Shown: positions 48,388 to 57,909, counted from the first letter of the stretch. The stretch is DNA of 64,000 nucleotides from 'Nostoc azollae' 0708 (GCF_000196515.1 NC_014248.1:5088001-5152000); one strand, 5' to 3'. The notes: a model not told the origin generated them from the sequence alone. Program-made: numbers and translations.

Positions 48388-49407
48388 TTGGTGTCTACCG
48401 TGAGAAAATTAACAGATTCTGACAAACAAGAAATTCTCAAGTTATATAGAGAGACTGCCGAAACTACTTCGACTTTGGCAGAACGGTATGGAGTGAGTAA
48501 CTCAACAATTAGCAGACTGCTCAAAAGTACCTTACCTGAAGAAGATTACGAATACCTTGTTTCTTTAAAACGTGCTGCTAGAACCCCTGAAGGCAGAGCA
48601 CAGGTAAGTTACGAGCAGTTACCTCTGTTGAGTCAACCACAGATAGAGACAGCAACTCTAAGCAGTAATAGGCCCCGCTTAGAGTTGCTTCATCTTGAAC
48701 CAGAGAAGCCAGCGATAGAAGAACTTCCTAAGTCTGAGACGATTCCACCACCCATTCCGGCTATTAGACGGGTGAAAACGCGCTCCTCAGCCACGGAAAA
48801 AGCAGGGACGGAAAAACCAGGGACGGAAAAACTGAAACTACCAGTAGTTAAAGAAATAGAAATCGTTAGACATAGACCGACTGAACTCCCCAGCATCCCT
48901 AGAACAATTCTAGAGGATGAAGAGCCGGAGGCAAGCGTTATTGGAGATTTATTCGACGATGATTTGCTGGATGAGTCTGATGATTTGGATGATTTAGATG
49001 ACGATTTGTATGAAGATGATGAGGACTTTGAGGATGAAGACTTTGAGGAGCACAAACCCTTAGTCACAAAACGTAGACCAGGGGAAGTAGCTGTTCAAGT
49101 TTTACCTTTGTCTGTGGCACATTTGCCGAAAACTTGCTATTTGGTAATTGACCGTTCTGCGGAATTAATTACCAGACCACTCAAGGATTTTGGGGATTTG
49201 GGTCTGATTCCTACTATCGAAACTCAACAGAAAACTCTGCCAGTTTTTGATAATCATCGAGTTGCTAAACGCTTCTCTACTAAGCGCGATCGCGTGATTA
49301 AAGTTCCTGACAGTAGAATGCTGCATAAGGCTAGTACCCATCTACAAGCCAAAGGCATTACCCGACTGTTGATTGATGGCCAGGTTTACTCCTTGTCTCT
49401 AGTTTAG
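48388..49407 (+). CDS. Helix-turn-helix protein with a long acidic linker, up to 339 aa
   Basis: The N-terminal 50 residues form a transposase-like helix-turn-helix (DKQEILKLYRETAETTSTLA, then RYGVSNSTISRLLKS). Residues 187-221 are almost all Asp/Glu. The C-terminal 110 residues form a separate conserved domain with PKTCYLVIDRSAELITRPL and THLQAKGITRLLIDGQVYSL. The start is uncertain: TTG at 48388, GTG at 48391 or GTG at 48400 are all possible. It looks like a domesticated DNA-binding protein of cyanobacteria; its target is unknown. Confidence 0.65.
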   Translation: MVSTVRKLTDSDKQEILKLYRETAETTSTLAERYGVSNSTISRLLKSTLPEEDYEYLVSLKRAARTPEGRAQVSYEQLPLLSQPQIETATLSSNRPRLELLHLEPEKPAIEELPKSETIPPPIPAIRRVKTRSSATEKAGTEKPGTEKLKLPVVKEIEIVRHRPTELPSIPRTILEDEEPEASVIGDLFDDDLLDESDDLDDLDDDLYEDDEDFEDEDFEEHKPLVTKRRPGEVAVQVLPLSVAHLPKTCYLVIDRSAELITRPLKDFGDLGLIPTIETQQKTLPVFDNHRVAKRFSTKRDRVIKVPDSRMLHKASTHLQAKGITRLLIDGQVYSLSLV

Positions 49408-49412
49408 CAAAA

Positions 49413-49742
49413 ATGCAGCAACCAACTGGTTATGGTGTAGTATTGGTGACAGTTGCTTCTGAGCAGGAAGCTAAAGCGATCTTACAAGCAGTTGTCAAAG
49501 CTAAACTCGCGGCTGCGGTCAGTCTGTCACCTATCCACTCTATTTACAGATGGCAAGGAGAAATCCACAAGGAGAATGAATGGCCGTTGGTGATGAAAAG
49601 AAATTTGGCGCTATTCTCAACTTTAGAAGCCAAAATCACAGAGCTCCATTCTTATCAACTCCCAGAAATCATTGCTCTACCGATTCTGCTCTCTAGTCCT
49701 AGCTAGCAACAATGGATCAATGAACAAGTGCAAATAGAGTGA
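49413..49742 (+). CDS. cutA: CutA-family divalent-cation tolerance protein, truncated by a TAG
   Basis: The product reads YGVVLVTVASEQEAKAI, AAAVSLSPIHSIYRWQGEI and LPEIIALPIL, which is CutA. Normal CutA continues YxxWI after the PI stretch. Here the codon after SPS is TAG (49704-49706), and the same frame goes on QQWINEQVQIE before a TGA at 49740. The C-terminal strand and helix are therefore cut off by about 11 residues unless the TAG is read through. These residues help the CutA trimer. The usual metal-linked Cys is replaced (AAVSLS). Function may be weakened. It starts five bases after the preceding gene. Confidence 0.75.
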
Positions 49743-49762
49743 GTATTCTTCCTCAGAGCAGT

Positions 49763-50771
49763 CTAATAGGTAGTAAAACACCCGTTACGAAGGACAGAAA
49801 CACCCCTTTCCCTACACCCTGATTTAGAGTGCCTTAGGGAGACACGATTTGCCAAGTCTATAATGTCCGATTTGCGGGCAATTTGCTCCAGCCATTCGGT
49901 AGGAATATTTGCCACACGGTAATGAATTCCCGCTAAACCACCAGTTACCGCCCCAGTAAGTAGTATCCGTATCCCCCCTAAGTTGACAGATATGAGTACA
50001 GCTTGGGCGTAGGATGAGCTATTTAATAAACACCATAAAGATGCTTCCAGGGTGTCAATCACATAACCGCCAGAGTTAATCTCTTCGATGGGTATTCGGG
50101 CAATTTCATCACTGAAAACTCTATCAAAATGGGGTTTCTCTAAAGCATATTCACTACTAGAATAAAGGGATTGAATCTTGTCTAAGCCTTGCAAATAAGC
50201 GGGTTTGGGTTTCAGTGCTGCCAATAACTGCACAGCAATACTAATATAAATCCCACGAGCCATTTGGGAACTGAGATGGGTGTGAGTAATGCAAGAAACT
50301 TGATGTACTCGTTCTATCAGTTCCTGGAAAGTCCAAGTCTGATAAAAATAAGCCATTGGCAAAATCCGCATCAAACAACCATTGCCATTACTATTTTCAC
50401 CAGTACCTCCTGCTTTTAGAGGTGATACACCTTGATGGCAATTAACAACAGGTTGTCTTGTAGTGCCACCAATATCGAAGACTTCACTGTAAGCGCCCCA
50501 GTAACCTTCTTTGTACCAACGCCAGAAGGACTTGGCTATATATAATAGCATGGAGAGAAAATCCCTCATAAAGACATTCTGCTAAACACAAAGTTAGTGA
50601 ACTGTCATCTGACCAAGTTCCAGGTGGTTGATCCCACGTACCATAACCCAACATTGATGTGACTGGAGATTTTAGGCGTTCAGCACGGCTTGTAAACTCC
50701 ACGGGTACACCCAATGCATCTCCGACACATACACCGATTAAACCCGACAATACGTTTTCAGTCGTTACCAT
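49763..50771 (-). pseudogene. Decayed ADP-ribosylglycohydrolase
   Basis: The N-terminal frame (from 50771) has LIGVCVGDALGVPVEFTSR and GTWSDDSSLTLCLAECL, which supplies metal-binding Asp residues. A frameshift near 50530-50560 moves to SFWRWYKEGYWGAYSEVFDIGGTTRQ, then GGYVIDTLEASLWCLL. The second metal motif, normally NLGGDTDT-TGA, reads NLGGIRILLTGA: one G is lost from a G-run and four bases (TACT) are duplicated, restoring the frame but not the Asp residues. The C-terminus NRVSLRHSK is also abnormal. It would have removed ADP-ribose from proteins or other targets. Confidence 0.85.
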
Positions 50772-51012
50772 GATTCAATTTCCAGGAAAATTGCTAGTAA
50801 ATCTCTGAATCTGGAATACTAGGCTCTAGATGTGTAATTATAATTGTTGATTCAAAATGATTCAAAAATTTACTTCTCCCACTTAATCTTCCATAGATTG
50901 CATCAATAGGAACAAACAATAACTGTAGTAAATTTTAAAATCATCTGGAACATTTTTAGCTGATATTCGACCTAGAATTTAACAGTAAAACTTCTAAAAT
51001 TAGGTGAAAATT

Positions 51013-51549
51013 ATGAAACGCTTTCTCAAGTCTTTAGTTACAATTTCTGCTTTATCTTCCTTAGTAATTATTCCTGCATTTCTGTCTGTTGGTAGAGCTT
51101 CTGCTGAAACACAAAAAGGCACAGATGCTAGTTATATTGGTGCTGGTGTAGCTGCTGGTGTTACCAATGGTGGAAAAAGTGGTGATGCGGCTACCTTTGG
51201 TGGAAGTATTACAGGTCGTGTCAAATTGGGCAATACTCCTTTTTCTGCACGGGGTAATGTCCTTTGGAGTGATGAAACCAGTGCGATCATTCCTGAAGTT
51301 TCTGTAGATTTACCCATTGCTAATAAAACAAATGCCTTTATCACTGGTGGCTATTCTTTTGTAGAGTCAGATGGTAAACCAACTCCCATTGGTAACAGAG
51401 ATGCTGTAGTTGTAGGTGCAGGGATGGAATCTGAAGTTACTAAAAATTTCCTAGTCTACACTAACGCTAAAGTAGGACTCGGTGCTTACCAAAATAGTGA
51501 TGCTTCTGCTGTTAGCATCAATGGTGGTATCGGCTATCGTTTTCGGTAA
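51013..51549 (+). CDS. Small outer-membrane beta-barrel-like protein, 178 aa
   Basis: A signal peptide (about 1-32, ending GRASA-ET) leads into alternating strands such as TGRVKLGNTPFSARGNVLW, NAFITGGYSFVES, DAVVVGAGMESEV and the terminal SINGGIGYRFR, ending in aromatic-x-Arg like outer-membrane barrels. Eight strands are plausible. I start at ATG 51013; a GTG nine bases earlier is possible. Two hairpins follow at 51627 and 51713. Function is unknown (porin-like or OmpW/OprF-like). Confidence 0.65.
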   Translation: MKRFLKSLVTISALSSLVIIPAFLSVGRASAETQKGTDASYIGAGVAAGVTNGGKSGDAATFGGSITGRVKLGNTPFSARGNVLWSDETSAIIPEVSVDLPIANKTNAFITGGYSFVESDGKPTPIGNRDAVVVGAGMESEVTKNFLVYTNAKVGLGAYQNSDASAVSINGGIGYRFR

Positions 51550-51887
51550 AAAGTTAGCTGAGTTGCTAACTTAGTCTGATAGAATATATATCCTCAGTAA
51601 GTTGGTGCAATTCAAGTTTATAGATACTGTTGACCTAAGACTATGTTCATAGTCTTAGGTCAACAGGAGAAAGCAAAAATATGTTGTGTTTAATTACACC
51701 TATTTACTGTTGATGCTGGTTTTATTAAGTGTTACATCACTAATAAAGCCAGCATTTCACCGTGTTAAGATTAAATTATTCTTCATAATCCCGACCGGAT
51801 TTTCGGTGTTTTACCAGCTGAATAAGGTATTTTTCAATTCCTAAATTTGGCTTTAACTCGTGCATTATTGACAAACATACTACTGTA
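51550..51887. other. Intergenic region with two strong hairpins before sir
   Basis: A 19-bp perfect inverted repeat (51627-51645 with 51648-51666) and a second stem (51713-51731 with 51738-51755) with one G-U pair and one bulge make up much of this region. The sir promoter must lie in the last 120 bases. No gene is seen. Confidence 0.55.
51627..51666. terminator. 19-bp perfect hairpin downstream of the barrel-protein gene
   Basis: CTGTTGACCTAAGACTATG and CATAGTCTTAGGTCAACAG flank a two-base centre. There is no T-run, so it may be a transcript-protecting hairpin or a bidirectional terminator rather than a classical one. Confidence 0.5.
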
Positions 51888-53801
51888 ATGGTTAACACTG
51901 CTCCTACCTCTCTGACCAACCGCAAGCCTTCCAGAGTTGAAGGTATCAAAGAAAATAGTAATTTTTTGCGTGAACCTGTAGCAACAGAAATTCTTCAGGA
52001 TACAACCCACTTTAGTGAAGATGCGGTGCAGATTCTGAAGTTTCATGGGTCTTATCAACAGGATAACCGTGATAATCGTGCTAAGGGACAGGAGAAAGAT
52101 TACCAAATGATGCTGCGGACAAAAAATCCTGGTGGGTTAGTACCACCGCAGCTTTATTTGGCTTTGGATCAGTTGGCGGATGAATATGGTAATCATACGT
52201 TAAGAGCTACAACTCGTCAGGGTTTTCAGATTCACGGGATTTTGAAAAAGAATCTGAAAAGTACGATCACTACAATTGTTGGAAACTTGGGTTCAACGTT
52301 GGGTGCTTGTGGTGACATCAACCGCAACGTTATGGCTCCCGCTGTACCTTTTAAAAATCGCCCAGAATATCTGTATGCTTGGGAATATGCCCAAAATCTC
52401 GCTGATTTGCTCTCACCCCAAACTGGTGCTTATTATGAGATTTGGTTGGATGGGGAAAAAGCCATTAGTGCGGAAGAGCATCCAGATGTGAAAGCAGCTA
52501 GGGAAAAGAATGGTAATGGTACTATTATTCATGATTCCGTAGAACCAATTTATGGTACTCACTATATGCCCCGCAAATTTAAAATTTGCGTGACTGTTCC
52601 TGGTGATAATTCCGTTGATTTGTATTCCCAAGATTTGACTTTGGTCGTAATGACCAATAAGAAAGGGGAACTCCAAGGTTTTAATGTTTTTGCGGGTGGT
52701 GGTTTAGGAAGAAACCACAATAAAGAAGAAACTTTTGCGCGACTAGCTGACCCAATTTGCTATGTGGTCAAAGATGATGTTTATGATATCGTTAAGGCGA
52801 TTGTTGCGACTCAGAGAGATTATGGTGATCGCACAGACCGAAGACACGCCAGATTAAAATATTTAATCAATGATTGGGGTATAGATAAATTCCGCGCTAA
52901 AGTCGAAGAATACTTTGGTAAATCTGTCGAACCGTTTAAAGAATTACCCAAGTTCAAATATCAAGATTTCCTGGGCTGGAATGAACAGGGCGACGGTAAA
53001 CTATTCATAGGGATTTCCATTGATAATGGTCGGGTAAAAGATGAAGGTAAATTTCAACTGAAAACCGCTTTGCGGTCAATTGTTGAACAATTTAACTTAC
53101 CCATCCGCCTCACACCTAACCAAAACCTGATTTTTTACGATATTCTACCGGAAGATAAAGAAGCTATTCAAGAGATTCTCGACAAGTGTGGTATTATCGT
53201 TGACCCTACGCAAATCGCAGCGTTAACCCGCTATGCTATGGCTTGTCCCGCTTTACCTACTTGTGGTTTAGCGATTACGGAATCAGAAAGGGCAATTCCT
53301 AGAATTTTAGAAAGAATCCGGGCTTTATTAGATAAACTGGGTTTACAAAAAGACCATTTTGTAGTAAGGATGACTGGTTGCCCTAACGGTTGCGCTCGTC
53401 CCTATATGGCAGAATTAGGGTTTGTGGGTAGTGCGCCGGAATCTTATCAACTTTGGTTGGGTGGTTCACCAGATCAAACACGGTTAGCACAACCTATCAT
53501 TGAAAAATTACACGACAATGACATAGAAAGCTTTTTAGAGCCAATTTTTGTCTTGTTTAAGAAGTCGCGGAAGGGTAAAGAGAGTTTTGGTGATTTTTGT
53601 GATCGCACAGGTTTTGATGCTATCCGCGAATTTTCAGCTAACTACACACCGGGAGAACCTACCAGTAGCGGTAAATCTCGTCATCGGGTGAGTTTGCGAG
53701 ATGATGTTTATCTGCAACTTAAGGAAACAGCAGAAAAGCAAGATCGGCCAATGACTGAGTTGGTACATGAGGCTTTAGATAAGTATTTCCAAAGCCTGTA
53801 G
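51888..53801 (+). CDS. sir: Assimilatory sulfite reductase, ferredoxin type, 637 aa
   Basis: It reduces sulfite to sulfide with ferredoxin electrons using a siroheme and a [4Fe-4S] cluster. Cluster ligands are C453, C459, C498 and C502, in the spacings CX5C and CX3C (ACPALPTCG and [11 protein letters not shown]). Siroheme-binding basic residues lie in [13 protein letters not shown] and NRNVMAP. The first 45 residues are variable. The last 40 or so ([20 protein letters not shown]) read like a ribbon-helix-helix tail that is not part of the catalytic fold; it also occurs in relatives as far as I recall. A hairpin precedes the gene. Confidence 0.94.
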   Translation: MVNTAPTSLTNRKPSRVEGIKENSNFLREPVATEILQDTTHFSEDAVQILKFHGSYQQDNRDNRAKGQEKDYQMMLRTKNPGGLVPPQLYLALDQLADEYGNHTLRATTRQGFQIHGILKKNLKSTITTIVGNLGSTLGACGDINRNVMAPAVPFKNRPEYLYAWEYAQNLADLLSPQTGAYYEIWLDGEKAISAEEHPDVKAAREKNGNGTIIHDSVEPIYGTHYMPRKFKICVTVPGDNSVDLYSQDLTLVVMTNKKGELQGFNVFAGGGLGRNHNKEETFARLADPICYVVKDDVYDIVKAIVATQRDYGDRTDRRHARLKYLINDWGIDKFRAKVEEYFGKSVEPFKELPKFKYQDFLGWNEQGDGKLFIGISIDNGRVKDEGKFQLKTALRSIVEQFNLPIRLTPNQNLIFYDILPEDKEAIQEILDKCGIIVDPTQIAALTRYAMACPALPTCGLAITESERAIPRILERIRALLDKLGLQKDHFVVRMTGCPNGCARPYMAELGFVGSAPESYQLWLGGSPDQTRLAQPIIEKLHDNDIESFLEPIFVLFKKSRKGKESFGDFCDRTGFDAIREFSANYTPGEPTSSGKSRHRVSLRDDVYLQLKETAEKQDRPMTELVHEALDKYFQSL

Positions 53802-53932
53802 AAGGATATTTTCACGCAAAGACGCAAAGGCGCAAAGTTGTTTTTATGGTTTTTGCGTGAGATTAAATTAAAGTAACTGGGTTTTCCTCGAATCAATCTA
53901 TAATATTGGCAATAGCACTAAGAGGCAAGGTA

Positions 53933-54214
53933 GTGGATTCAGAAAAACACAATCAAGAACAAAGTATGATATAGATAATCAAATCTGGTGAATTAAATAG
54001 TATTTACTTCAACGAGTTTGCTATTGGAGTATCTAAAAGTGATACTTTAATTTCATTAAGACGCAATGGAAAAGCAGAAGCGGTGCTCAATGCTTCTCAC
54101 ATTACTGCCAAATCACTTGTAAGCTCATTAGATAAAGCTTTGAAAGAATTTGAAGAAAAAACAAATGAAAAGATCCCAACTTCAGATGAGATTGAAAAAT
54201 TAATGGAAGAGTAA
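53933..54214 (+). pseudogene. Broken small gene, DUF3467-like, first of a two-gene unit
   Basis: A GTG start with AGAGGCAAGG upstream opens a frame of 93 codons interrupted only by a TAG at codon 14 (53972). The product has GELNSIYFNEFAIGVSKSDT, AEAVLNASHITAKSLVSSLD and a Lys/Glu-rich helical tail. The shape (a beta start, 'histidine-alanine-lysine' helix) resembles DUF3467-type small proteins. The next gene's ATG follows its stop by one base, so the two were translationally coupled. Confidence 0.5.
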
Positions 54215-54215
54215 G

Positions 54216-54780
54216 ATGGAAGTAACCCCCAGTAGTCAACAATATCAAGAGTACCTCAGTCCCTCTTTCTTTTCATCTTTGTTTTCAGAAGAACCAAGAT
54301 TTTTTATAGAAAAAAACATCTTTTTGGATTTCGTGTATTCAATGAAAATAAAGAAAATAAAATTTTACTAACAACCAACAAATCAATAAACATAATTGAA
54401 GAATATAACCCTTATAATCTCAAAAAACAAACCAAGAAATTAATTCAAATACATGAAATAGATAAATTATTGACCTTTGAAGAAATACTAGAATATAGTA
54501 TTGATATTATTAAATTGAAAAATAATTATCTTTTAAACCGGATTAGCGAACTAAAAGATTTGTGCGATTCAGAAGAAGATTCTCATATTTCTTTGGAATC
54601 TTTTAAAGGAATGTTTTTATTTATTGAAACCATTGGAAATATTTCTAAACCTAGTAGTTTAACAGTAACTGAAAGTAGATTCTTTTATTTAGAATAGGAA
54701 AGAGATAGAAACAACTCAATAACTGTGCGGTTTAAAAAAGATTACTTTTTAGAGTATGTTATTTTTAAGCCCAGTTCGCA
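54216..54780 (+). pseudogene. Broken hypothetical gene, cut off by an IS1634-type element
   Basis: ATG at 54216 gives SSQQYQEYLSPSFFSSLFSE, then a frameshift near 54310 (poly-A) leads to GFRVFNENKENKILLTTNKS and on to DKLLTFEEILEYSIDI and ESFKGMFLFIETIG. A TAG at 54695 is followed by VRFKKDYFLEYVIFKPS until the IS begins at 54781. I do not recognise it. Coupled to the preceding small gene, it might have been the second part of a two-gene module. Confidence 0.45.
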
Positions 54781-57016
54781 TATAGCCCATATTCGGCACC
54801 ATAAAGTGCCACAGAGAGAAATTACGGAGACAAAAAATCCAAGGGAGCATAAAAAGAAACATATACAGTGAAAAAAGGCATTGGAGAAACAGTAAAGCAC
54901 CAAAAATAGCATCAAAAGCTATTCTCAATAAGGAGCAATAAGAAAGAACACCGCCCAGAGGAGTCAACAGATAAATGAAGATATTCAAGAGATAAATCAT
55001 AACTTAGACTAATAGATTGAAGTAAAAAAAGAAATTATGGAAATAGTAAAATAGAGCTATAAATCAGAGAGATTAGGTTATTTTCTCATGGAGATTAAAT
55101 TAATAGAGAAGAAAATTAGGTAAGTAATTGATAGTAGGGAAAACAATGCTCTGGTAAAAGATTCACAATGAAATCTCTCTCTTGAGTCCAGTAACAGATG
55201 TGTTTTTCTTGGTTAAGTGTAACTAAATGAATAGACTGAAAGCATGGAAAAATCCAGCGTAAAGTGGGGCAGTCAGTTGGTTTGCCCAATTGATTTTTTA
55301 CTGTTGATTTAGACTCTCTCAAAGGGGTTGTAATTTGTCGTTGATCTAAAGTATAAACCAGCAGAGATAAACCCATAATCCATTCCCAGGGACTCTATTC
55401 TCTCTGGACTTTGTAGGAAAATACTGTCTGCAAAAAATAATGGGTCTTTGAGAAAAGCAAACCCTCTCTGGCAAGACTATTGAGTTTTATATTCACTCAA
55501 GATGGAGTCATGGGTAAGTTCATTTGAATCCAAAAGGTTTGTACCAATAATAAAAGGCCCTGTCCTCAGAAATTCTGTATTAATTTTACTTTCATTCTGG
55601 GAGAATGTAGCTGATATTTCAGAGGATATCTCTCCTGAACTATCTTTTTTCTTAGATTTGATTTGAGTAACGTTACTCTGGTTAATTTGGTGATATTTGA
55701 ATTGTTTGAATAGTTTAGATAACCCCTTGATAGCATCAGCTTCACAAGCAAATTTTTCTGGTGATAACTTTTTCAGATCTTGCACAGCTTTTGATTGTGC
55801 CTTGGTAATTTCTTGTGAGAGTTTACCCAGGTCTGATTCTCTTCTTTCTTGACTTTGCACTACTAACCATCTTTGTTCTATTCCTGGATAATTTACTGTT
55901 TTTGAAGCTAGTTTATATCCGGGTAAGTTACTATCAACGAATTCTGGTTCTGGTAATGTTGATATTAATGATTGTGCTGATTCTACGCTTAATGCCACTG
56001 GATATAACCAGCTTAAATATGACATCATTTTCAGATTTGATTCTGTATATAAGGCCCAGTCTGCTACTATGAGACTGTTAACTTTTAGTTAAATTTTAAT
56101 TGTTTTTGGTACTCTACTGCTATTTTAGCAAAGCATGATGAATCTGCTTGGTTTCCCGATGCTAGTATTAAAAATATATATTGGTATGTCTCCATCTCAT
56201 GAACATATCATTTCTATGATGAACTGTTTTAACTCCGGTCTATGGTCACCAGAATAACCGTAGGTGATGGTTATTTCTTTTGGTGATTTTACTGCTAATT
56301 CTTCTATTTCTTGATTATTTCCTACTTTTTGACTCTCAAATATTACTTCTGGTAAGCTGGTATTATATTGCCAATGTATGTGCATTTATGATGAGTCTAG
56401 ATGCCCTGCTCATAGGGATACTCCAAATTTTGGGGCTGCTTTTAAGGCGACAACAAAAAATATTCTATCCAATCCTTTTATAAATAGTTTATCCATGACT
56501 CTCCCCAGTTTATCGTCCTTGAGATGTTCTGGTGTTACTCCTGCTCCTATTAGATGGTCACAGGGGATTGTTTCAAAATCTTGGGGAAACATATATAAGG
56601 GTTTTTATACAAATCCTAACCCGTTGATTATCATGGGTTTTACTACATGACCCGGACTTACGTTCTCTCCAATTTCAAGGATTATTTCTACTACTCCTAT
56701 GGCGTCTATTATTCCTGCTACTATGCCTCAATGGTATAGGTTTTGAATTTCCATTTTTTGAAGCTTTGATTTCACAACAGAATTATCCACAACTCCTGTT
56801 GTGATTAAATCATTTCTTCTTCTGTTCTAATTTAATTTTTAAATCATTAAATTTTCTTTTCTTTTATCTTGTTTACAAAACTTTATTCTCTCACTCTATT
56901 GCCATTTTAATGATACTATTCTCATTAAGCCTTTTCTTCCTTGCAGGAGCCTTAGTTCATATGTACTACTATCTGTGACAGTTAGGGTACAGTTAGGGTG
57001 CCGAAGGTGGGATATA
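54781..57016 (-). mobile_element. IS1634-type insertion sequence, 2236 bp, transposase broken
   Basis: Imperfect 20-bp terminal inverted repeats are TATAGCCCATATTCGGCACC (54781-54800) and, inverted, TATATCCCACCTTCGGCACC (56997-57016), 17 of 20 matching. The minus-strand transposase runs from the ATG at 56754 (MEIQNLYH) to 55116. Pieces include GAGVTPEHLKDDKLGRVMDKL, which is the DUF4277 N-domain, the 184-codon frame 55477-56028 (TLPEPEFVDSNLPGYKLA), and the end CPTLRWIFPCFQSIH. Many stops break it. A TCACAACAG/CTGTTGTGA hairpin sits 18 bases before the start. About 300 bases between 54801 and 55115 are non-coding element DNA. Confidence 0.75.
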
Positions 57017-57066
57017 GATAAACGAATTATTTTGAACGGTTCTATGTATATTATGGATATGATGAA

Positions 57067-57114
57067 ATTTCTTAATGTAATGTATTTATATATAAATACA
57101 TTACATTAAGAAAT
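57067..57114. repeat. 48-bp perfect palindrome
   Basis: 24 bases (57067-57090) are followed with no spacer by their exact reverse complement (57091-57114). The outer part is ATTTCTTAATGTAATG, the centre TTTATATATAAA. It lies 50 bases after the IS1634-type right end and 20 bases before a small broken gene with its own ribosome-binding site. Perfect palindromes this long without a spacer are unusual because they are unstable. Confidence 0.9.
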
Positions 57115-57134
57115 ATAAATGAGGAAATATAAAA

Positions 57135-57406
57135 ATGACAGAAATCGAAAACAGAAATCGAAATTGGTAATATTACCCGCTATTGTAAACCCCTAAGTCT
57201 AGATAATAGAATGCCACAAAGTTCTGCTTTTCCAAGACTAGAGGGAGAAGCATTGTTGTCTTTTTATTTGCTGGATTTTTTTCAGAAAGAAACTGAACTA
57301 GAAAATGTCATAGAACTCAAAAAGATATATGAAAGAAGAAACAACTTTTAATTGTAAACCTAATGGGTATTTTCCTGTTTTGAACATACAACAATCTAAA
57401 CAATAG
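57135..57406 (+). pseudogene. Small hypothetical gene broken by a 13-bp tandem duplication
   Basis: After GAGGAAAT the ATG at 57135 opens MTEIE. Then ACAGAAATCGAAA occurs twice (57138-57150, 57151-57163) and shifts the frame. Without the second copy the product reads MTEIEIGNITRYCKPLS, MPQSSAFPRLEGEALLS and ETELENVIELKKIYERR, and after a further one-base slip in a T-run, CKPNGYFPVLNIQQSK-stop at 57406. The family is unknown to me. The palindrome upstream may have been its operator. Confidence 0.5.
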
Positions 57407-57428
57407 ATAACAATCTAAACAATATATA
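57391..57428. repeat. 19-bp tandem duplication
   Basis: ACAATCTAAACAATAGATA (57391-57409) is followed by ACAATCTAAACAATATATA (57410-57428), 18 of 19 identical. It falls at the end of the small broken gene. Confidence 0.8.
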
Positions 57429-57635
57429 TTTGAAGAAATATCATCACAAATTTGCTAGAGAGAAAAAGATTTGCCTCATTGTGGTATTTTCCATGATACT
57501 GATGATCTTTTAATTGCAAAGTTACTGGCTCAATGCGTTTAGAATAATTAAATCATTAAAGATATCTCTGACTCAATAAGTTCAACCTAATCACAATCTA
57601 AAAGATCACAAAATGTCTTTGGTTAGTGATCGCCC

Positions 57636-57861
57636 TTCTCTTAGAGGGTTTTTGAAAAGTCATGCTGTAGCTTGGTTACCGCAGGGTAGGTAGCGCAGCG
57701 AAGTGAAGCAAGCATCTCAGATTAATTGCTCAAACCCTAGATTCTAGAGCCTCCGGCACGCTTCGCCTTCACGCAGTGTCCCAAAGGGATACGTTCCGCT
57801 TTGCTCCATTCAGAATTATAAATTATACCTTTTCTAACTTTTCAAACATCCTCTTAGAGAA
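57636..57861. mobile_element. 226-bp MITE-like element
   Basis: The left end (57636-57660) and the inverse of the right end (57837-57861) share 22 of 25 bases, with TTTGAAAAGT at the inner side of both. The interior holds repeat-like GC-richer DNA (CTCCGGCACGCTTCGCC). It overlaps the 60-bp hairpin before leuD. Confidence 0.6.
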
Positions 57862-57909
57862 ACTTCCCAGACAATATTGTCATATTGTCTGGGAAGTTTC
57901 TCTAAGAGG
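57850..57909. terminator. 28-bp-stem hairpin at the end of leuD
   Basis: Positions 57850-57877 pair perfectly with 57882-57909 around TGTC. It lies 13 bases beyond the leuD stop on the minus strand, so it probably ends or protects the leuCD transcript. The outer 12 bases are also the end of the neighbouring MITE, which suggests the hairpin arose from MITE ends. Confidence 0.65.

Noticed and set aside
48690-49067. A Ser/Lys-rich minus-strand frame of 125 codons
   Set aside because: It is the antisense of the Asp/Glu-rich linker; the repeats come from GAT/GAG codons.
56783-56791. A perfect DnaA-box-like TTATCCACA
   Set aside because: It is a single site inside the loop of a hairpin in an IS; no cluster of boxes or AT-rich unwinding region marks an origin.
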